This document shows positions 60,094-64,000 of a stretch of 64,000 bases of DNA, one piece after another; position 1 is the stretch's first letter; each line of letters starts with the position of its first letter. Made by a program: the position numbers and the translations under genes. Source of the DNA: Paenibacillus sp. RC334 (GTDB taxonomy: Bacteria > Bacillota > Bacilli > Paenibacillales > Paenibacillaceae); assembly GCF_030034735.1 (NCBI RefSeq), contig NZ_CP125370.1:5379001-5443000 (forward strand), written 5' to 3'. A model generated the notes under the pieces. The model was given only the letters and a program-made list of their open reading frames with translations. It had not been told where the DNA came from and ran no database searches.

Positions 60094-61263
60094 TTAGCTA
60101 TGCTTCTTCTGCTCATGGCCGGGAGATTTCTTATCGCTAAAGCACAGCTTGAGAATCGGAGGTGCAGCCAAAGTCGTCAGAATGACAGCAATAATGACGG
60201 ATGTAAAATATTGCTGTGCCAGCAGGCCCGTTTGCAGCCCAGTAGCTGCGATAATGAGCGCGACTTCACCGCGAGATATCATACCGGAGCCAATCGCGAG
60301 CGAAGAACGGTTATTAAAGCCTGTCAGACGTGCCCCGATTCCGCCACCGATCAGCTTCGTCACCATAGCAACCAGTGTCAATGCAACGACAAACCCGATC
60401 TGCTGCCCTACTCCCTCGAAGGAAACATTTAATCCAATGCTGACAAAAAACACAGGGACAAAGATGGAATAAGCGATGGGCTCCACTTTTTCTTCCACGA
60501 CATGCTTAAAGCTCGTTTGCGAAATGGCAATCCCGGCAGCAAAGGCTCCGATAATGCCCGCCATACCCAACATATCTGCAAAATACGCAAACCCGAAGCA
60601 GATGATCAAAGCAGCGGTAATGGTGGCCTCTGTCACCTTGAGCGGAGCCAGTATTTTCATGATCCAGGGAACCACAAACCATCCTCCGAATATAGCGACG
60701 ACAAAGAAAAGAAGCTTTTTGCCGACGAGAAGCCCCAGAGATGTTCCCCCTCCTACCCCGAATACACTCATCATCACTGCAAGCAACACCACGACAAGTA
60801 CATCATCCAGCACCGCTGCACCCAAAATCGTCGAGCCTTCCCGGGTGTTAAGCTTGTTCATATCCTTTAGCACCTGCACCGTAATGCTGACGGAAGTGGC
60901 GCTCAGGACAACACCGAGAAACCATCCTTCATGCACCGAAAATCCGAAGGCTTCCCCAACTCCAAAACCGCAGATCAACGGAAGAATAATCCCCCCAACT
61001 GCTACGGCTACCGCTGGTTTCCAGTTACGCCGAAGCTGATCCAGATCCGTCTCCAGCCCGGCAATGAACATCAGCAGCAGCACTCCGATTTCAGACATAT
61101 CATGAATAAGTGTGTTGTTCTGAACCCACCCCAATACCGCTGGACCGAGTACAATACCAGCAATCAGCTTCCCTAGCACTGAAGGCTGACCGAGCCTTAC
61201 CGACAGATCACCAGCCACTTTAGTAAACAGCAGAATCAGCAAAAGATACAATATAAATTGCAT
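60094..61263 (-). CDS. Monovalent cation:proton antiporter, CPA2 family
   Basis: 389 residues, about 12 membrane segments. LSATSVSITVQVLKDMNKLN and LGAAVLDDVLVVVLLA contain the conserved aspartate pair of CPA2 exchangers, and GSGMISRGEVALIIAATGL the conserved arginine region. It exchanges protons for Na+ or K+. There is no C-terminal RCK domain, so regulation may be by a separate subunit. GGAGG lies 10 nt before the ATG. Two terminators lie upstream on the same strand. Confidence 0.92.
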   Translation of the reverse strand: MQFILYLLLILLFTKVAGDLSVRLGQPSVLGKLIAGIVLGPAVLGWVQNNTLIHDMSEIGVLLLMFIAGLETDLDQLRRNWKPAVAVAVGGIILPLICGFGVGEAFGFSVHEGWFLGVVLSATSVSITVQVLKDMNKLNTREGSTILGAAVLDDVLVVVLLAVMMSVFGVGGGTSLGLLVGKKLLFFVVAIFGGWFVVPWIMKILAPLKVTEATITAALIICFGFAYFADMLGMAGIIGAFAAGIAISQTSFKHVVEEKVEPIAYSIFVPVFFVSIGLNVSFEGVGQQIGFVVALTLVAMVTKLIGGGIGARLTGFNNRSSLAIGSGMISRGEVALIIAATGLQTGLLAQQYFTSVIIAVILTTLAAPPILKLCFSDKKSPGHEQKKHS

Positions 61264-61363
61264 GGCTCATATACCTCCTTTAATCATCAAATGGTAGACA
61301 TCTAGTATTGATAAAATGCTAAAAATTTGCGCAAAATATGTGCTGACGTGCCCTGAACACAAC

Positions 61364-61432
61364 AAAAAAGGAACCTGTAATTACAGATCCCCTTAAAAAA
61401 AGACAAAGAGGAGCCTTGGTGACAGGCTCCTC
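61364..61432 (-). terminator. Two tandem terminators between GNAT and antiporter genes
   Basis: Read on the minus strand, GAGGAGCC (61432-61425) pairs with GGCTCCTC (61415-61408), then a T-rich run. Next, GGGGATCTGTAATTACAGGTTCC (61392-61370) is a self-complementary stem followed by six T residues. Both precede the antiporter start by 100 nt or more; they end the GNAT transcript or act as leader attenuators. Confidence 0.65.
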
Positions 61433-61536
61433 CGGTAATTCATTGTCATTTTATGTTGTCGTTCAGTAACCTACATAAGTTCGCGCATATATGCCTCTAT
61501 TATACCTTTTCATTAAACAGCTGTAAACGTTTTGAA

Positions 61537-62124
61537 TCAGTTCTCTGCTTTTTCTACATAGCGGACACGGTATTCAGAGGACAGCATACTCATCAGAATG
61601 GAGTCATGGTATTGATGATTATAAAATAAAGCATCCCGTTGCACGCCTTCACGTTGGAAGCCTATTTTTTCATAGCAACGGATGGCCCGTTCATTAAAAT
61701 CATATACGTTCAGCTCAATTCGATGCAGATTACAGATACCAAATCCGTAATCCAGCATTAGCACAAGCGCCTCAGTGCCGTAGCCTTTCCCCTGATTCCC
61801 CTGTTCGTTAATGGCAATGCGGATGTTGGCACTGCGGTTCAGGCTGTCCATATCCTGAAGAGCAATGTCACCGATGATACGATCATCTTCCTGAAGGGCA
61901 ATGAGTAGCAGCAGGCTGGAGGTATCCTGCCCTTTGGATTCAATATAACGCCCAATTTGATCCTTGGTAAAGCTACGCTGCGTACCCGTCATCCTCCTCA
62001 CGTCCTGATCAAACAACGTATTATAGTACAGTTCGGTGTCCTCCACGTGAATCGGACGCAGATACACCCGCGATCCCTCCAGTAACCGTGCCACTGGTGT
62101 TGTGTGCAAAGATTTTTGAGTCAT
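61537..62124 (-). CDS. GNAT-family N-acetyltransferase
   Basis: About 195 residues. VYLRPIHVEDTELYYNTLFD at the start, acetyl-CoA motif GNQGKGYGTEALVLMLDYGF and LNVYDFNERAIRCYEKIGFQ REG, typical of RimJ/RimL-like GNATs. Substrate unknown. ATG 62124 has AGGAGG 6 nt upstream; the ATG at 62130 abuts the ribosome site. Confidence 0.9.
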   Translation of the reverse strand: MTQKSLHTTPVARLLEGSRVYLRPIHVEDTELYYNTLFDQDVRRMTGTQRSFTKDQIGRYIESKGQDTSSLLLLIALQEDDRIIGDIALQDMDSLNRSANIRIAINEQGNQGKGYGTEALVLMLDYGFGICNLHRIELNVYDFNERAIRCYEKIGFQREGVQRDALFYNHQYHDSILMSMLSSEYRVRYVEKAEN

Positions 62125-62173
62125 AATCATCCTCCTATTCTAAAAATGTTCAGTTACGAAATTTGGAAACCAA

Positions 62174-63547
62174 CTACTGTGCAGGGTCTGCATTTTTGAC
62201 AGCAGAATTGTTAAAATCAGCAGGTGACTCACGCCAAATGACGGATTGAAGCATGAGTCCGACTAAACCCAAAGCCCCAATCGTCACTCCAATCCAGACA
62301 AAGGTAGTGCCTGGTCCGGCCATACGAATCATTACACCCCCGATAAGCGGTGAGACGATCATGATCGCTCCGGTCACGGTACTTTGGATACCGAAGACGC
62401 GCCCCACCATATCGGCCGGTGTTCGGGCTTGCAATATGTAATTCTGGGTGATGATGTACAGGCCGTTTCCCACGCCTAGCATGGCCCCAATCATAAGCAG
62501 TACGGGTAATCCTGTCCCCGGTTGCGCCCAGCCTAAAGCAGCAATAGCTCCACCAACCAGCACATAACCTCCACCGAGGCCCCAGCCCGCGCTTATCCGG
62601 TTCAAACGGTTCAGCACTAGCATACAAGCGACGGCACCAGCGCCTATGGCTGAAACCAGCCAGCCAAGCAGCGATTCGTTACCCGGGGCGAGCACTCGCA
62701 GCAGTGTCGGAAACTGGTAGTCAATCATGAGAATGGCGATCATGCCGAAAAGTCCGAACACAAGCGTATGCAAAAGCATTCGGCTGCGCCATAGGAACGC
62801 CCAGCCCTCGCGCCATTGGCTGAAAAAACGGGATGCGCCGACGCGTTCCTTCCGATGCTCGGCTTCATCAGCCTCAGCCTCGCTTGGCGAATCCAGCTTT
62901 CCTTGTTTCACAGCAGTAGTCGCATGCTGCTCTACGCTGTCGAGGGCGGGGCCGATTCCGCGCAGCGGCCACAGCACCAAACCGGAGCACAGGCGCAGCA
63001 GCGCATTAAGGATAATGCACGCTTGAGGCGACATCACAACCAAGGTCATGGCTCCCAATAATGGCCCCGCCACTTTGGAAGCCTGATTGACCAGCCCATT
63101 CAGCGAGGTCGCCCGAAACAGGTCGTTGCTGGCGACTACAGTGCGGGTCAAGCCTTGCTGTGATGGCATTTGGAATACGCCAGCCGCCGCACGCAGACCC
63201 AGCAGAGGCAACAGCCACGCCGGCCCCGGAACAGCGAGAATCGCCAGCGTCAACAAGGCAATAACTGCATCGCAGACGATCATCAGCCGGGCCTTATGCA
63301 CCCGGTCGGCTAACGTGCCTGAGATAGAGCCCAGCAGCAGACCCGGCAGCGCCATCACTACCGGAATCAGCGCAATCAGCATGGGGTTGGCTTCCCAGCG
63401 GTAAGCGACGAGCACCTGAATGGCGATGGCATCAAACCAATCGCCAAAGGAAGCAGCCGTGTGCGCCGCAAACATCCGCCGAAAACGGCCGTTGCGCCAA
63501 ATGCTGGGCGTGGATTCTGATTCTTTTTTTCCTTCATTTCTATTCAC
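62174..63547 (-). CDS. MFS transporter
   Basis: 457 residues, about 12 membrane segments in two halves around a charged loop at about residues 205-240. The motifs LLGSISGTLADRVHKARLMI and GNGLYIITQNYILQARTPAD MVGRVFG fit MFS exporters of the drug or enterobactin type (EntS/MefE-like). GTG start at 63547 after GAGAGCAGG. No neighbouring biosynthesis genes, so a general efflux pump is likely. Confidence 0.9.
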   Translation of the reverse strand: MNRNEGKKESESTPSIWRNGRFRRMFAAHTAASFGDWFDAIAIQVLVAYRWEANPMLIALIPVVMALPGLLLGSISGTLADRVHKARLMIVCDAVIALLTLAILAVPGPAWLLPLLGLRAAAGVFQMPSQQGLTRTVVASNDLFRATSLNGLVNQASKVAGPLLGAMTLVVMSPQACIILNALLRLCSGLVLWPLRGIGPALDSVEQHATTAVKQGKLDSPSEAEADEAEHRKERVGASRFFSQWREGWAFLWRSRMLLHTLVFGLFGMIAILMIDYQFPTLLRVLAPGNESLLGWLVSAIGAGAVACMLVLNRLNRISAGWGLGGGYVLVGGAIAALGWAQPGTGLPVLLMIGAMLGVGNGLYIITQNYILQARTPADMVGRVFGIQSTVTGAIMIVSPLIGGVMIRMAGPGTTFVWIGVTIGALGLVGLMLQSVIWRESPADFNNSAVKNADPAQ

Positions 63548-63630
63548 CCTGCTCTCATTTTCTGCATTATTAGCAATAAGAACATTCTAGCGGGCCTATA
63601 TCAGAGGAAAATCAGACAGCGAGAAACATG

Positions 63631-64000
63631 TCAGACCGCAGAAAGTGTTTGCTCCAACCAACGCCTTAGTGCCAAACGATGTATCGTTAAGCCATTGTCC
63701 CGATCAAGTCGTTCATATTGAGTAGCATATTTCTCTTCCAACGCAGGAAAGCCACCATAACGCTTCAAAAAGCCGCGGATTTGACAGACTGCCTTGATTT
63801 TAAGCAGCTCCTGTTTAGCCATATCAAGCGTGTTCAGCCCCTCATCCAATAGCCGCTCGGCCTCGTCCACTCCCCCGGTAAGCAGGAGCATGAATCCCTG
63901 CATCATCCGATAACGCCCCAGCTCCCGCAAATACGGAGCCTCAGATAGCATCCCTTCCAATCGAACGGATAGTACCTTAGCCTCCTCCATACGGTTGGCG
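63631..64000 (-). CDS. C-terminal part of a helical TPR-like protein (5' end outside window)
   Basis: The frame is open to the right edge (…ANRMEEAKVL…). The visible 122 residues are helical repeats: GRYRMMQGFMLLLTGGVDEA ERLLDEGLNTLD and KAVCQIRGFLKRYGGFPALE. Paired-helix units suggest TPR-like repeats as in Rgg/PlcR/AimR or MalT-type regulators. N-terminal domain and role are unknown. Confidence 0.5.
   Translation of the reverse strand, partial: ANRMEEAKVLSVRLEGMLSEAPYLRELGRYRMMQGFMLLLTGGVDEAERLLDEGLNTLDMAKQELLKIKAVCQIRGFLKRYGGFPALEEKYATQYERLDRDNGLTIHRLALRRWLEQTLSAV

Noticed and set aside
1..64000. CRISPR arrays, tRNA and rRNA genes
   Set aside because: No regularly spaced repeats and no tRNA or rRNA signature sequences were seen on either strand.

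Overview
The window looks like a chromosomal segment of an endospore-forming, Gram-positive Paenibacillus (P. polymyxa-like). The signs are a GerA-type germinant receptor operon behind a forespore sigma-G-like promoter, two small Spo0E-like proteins, AbrB/SpoVT-type regulators, bacterial nitric oxide synthase, strong AGGAGG-type ribosome sites and many GTG/TTG starts. No tRNA, rRNA, CRISPR array or complete prophage is visible. Most of the window is ordinary core metabolism and regulation; 32.8-46.5 kb is an accessory island that reads visibly richer in A+T.

Layout. 0-5 kb: germinant receptor operon (A, C, B and a second B subunit, minus strand); the first B gene has an A8 tract at its start codon that throws the start out of frame. 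5.2-10 kb: a membrane GGDEF protein, an Rrf2 regulator and a large family 3 glycosidase with a cre-like site. 10.3-20.7 kb: two paralogous AbrB-zinc finger-HTH regulators bracket anaerobic ribonucleotide reductase (nrdDG), a cobalamin-riboswitch-controlled metE, a PadR/DUF1700/DUF4097 operon and a short-chain dehydrogenase. 20.8-24.6 kb: HEIGH metallopeptidase-like protein, nos, dps with a PerR-like box, and an M20 amidohydrolase. 25.2-25.5 kb: an isolated C-terminal part of an Rpn-family nuclease with its own ribosome site. 25.6-32 kb: a purine-salvage operon (substrate-binding lipoprotein, nucleoside hydrolase, two permeases, ATPase, adenine deaminase) behind a structured leader with an intrinsic terminator.

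32.8-44.2 kb: the most unusual region, an apparent minus-strand operon with two VgrG-like spike proteins, a DUF4280 PAAR-like tip, two peptidoglycan enzymes without signal peptides (an L,D-transpeptidase-like domain fused to one spike, and a GH73-type glucosaminidase), several lipoproteins and two uncharacterised leading genes. No sheath, tube, baseplate or ATPase gene is present. The spike-transpeptidase fusion and the glucosaminidase share a tandem repeat of about 45 residues (P-x-W-A..., GD, LRxK), a candidate loading or docking module. I read this as a sheathless spike/effector cassette of a Gram-positive bacterium, with lipoproteins as candidate immunity or receptor proteins; this is inference. 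Beyond it lie a broken IS3-family element and a histidine-kinase scrap.

46.5-64 kb: a second nucleoside hydrolase; a helicase/MarR/pentapeptide-repeat set; a second GGDEF protein and a second Spo0E-like protein; the LysR-cidAB holin-like locus; glpP with a leader terminator before glpD; an esterase; an NAD(P)-binding oxidoreductase with a palindromic operator over its -10 box; a cation/proton antiporter; a GNAT acetyltransferase; an MFS transporter; and the end of a TPR-like protein cut by the window edge.
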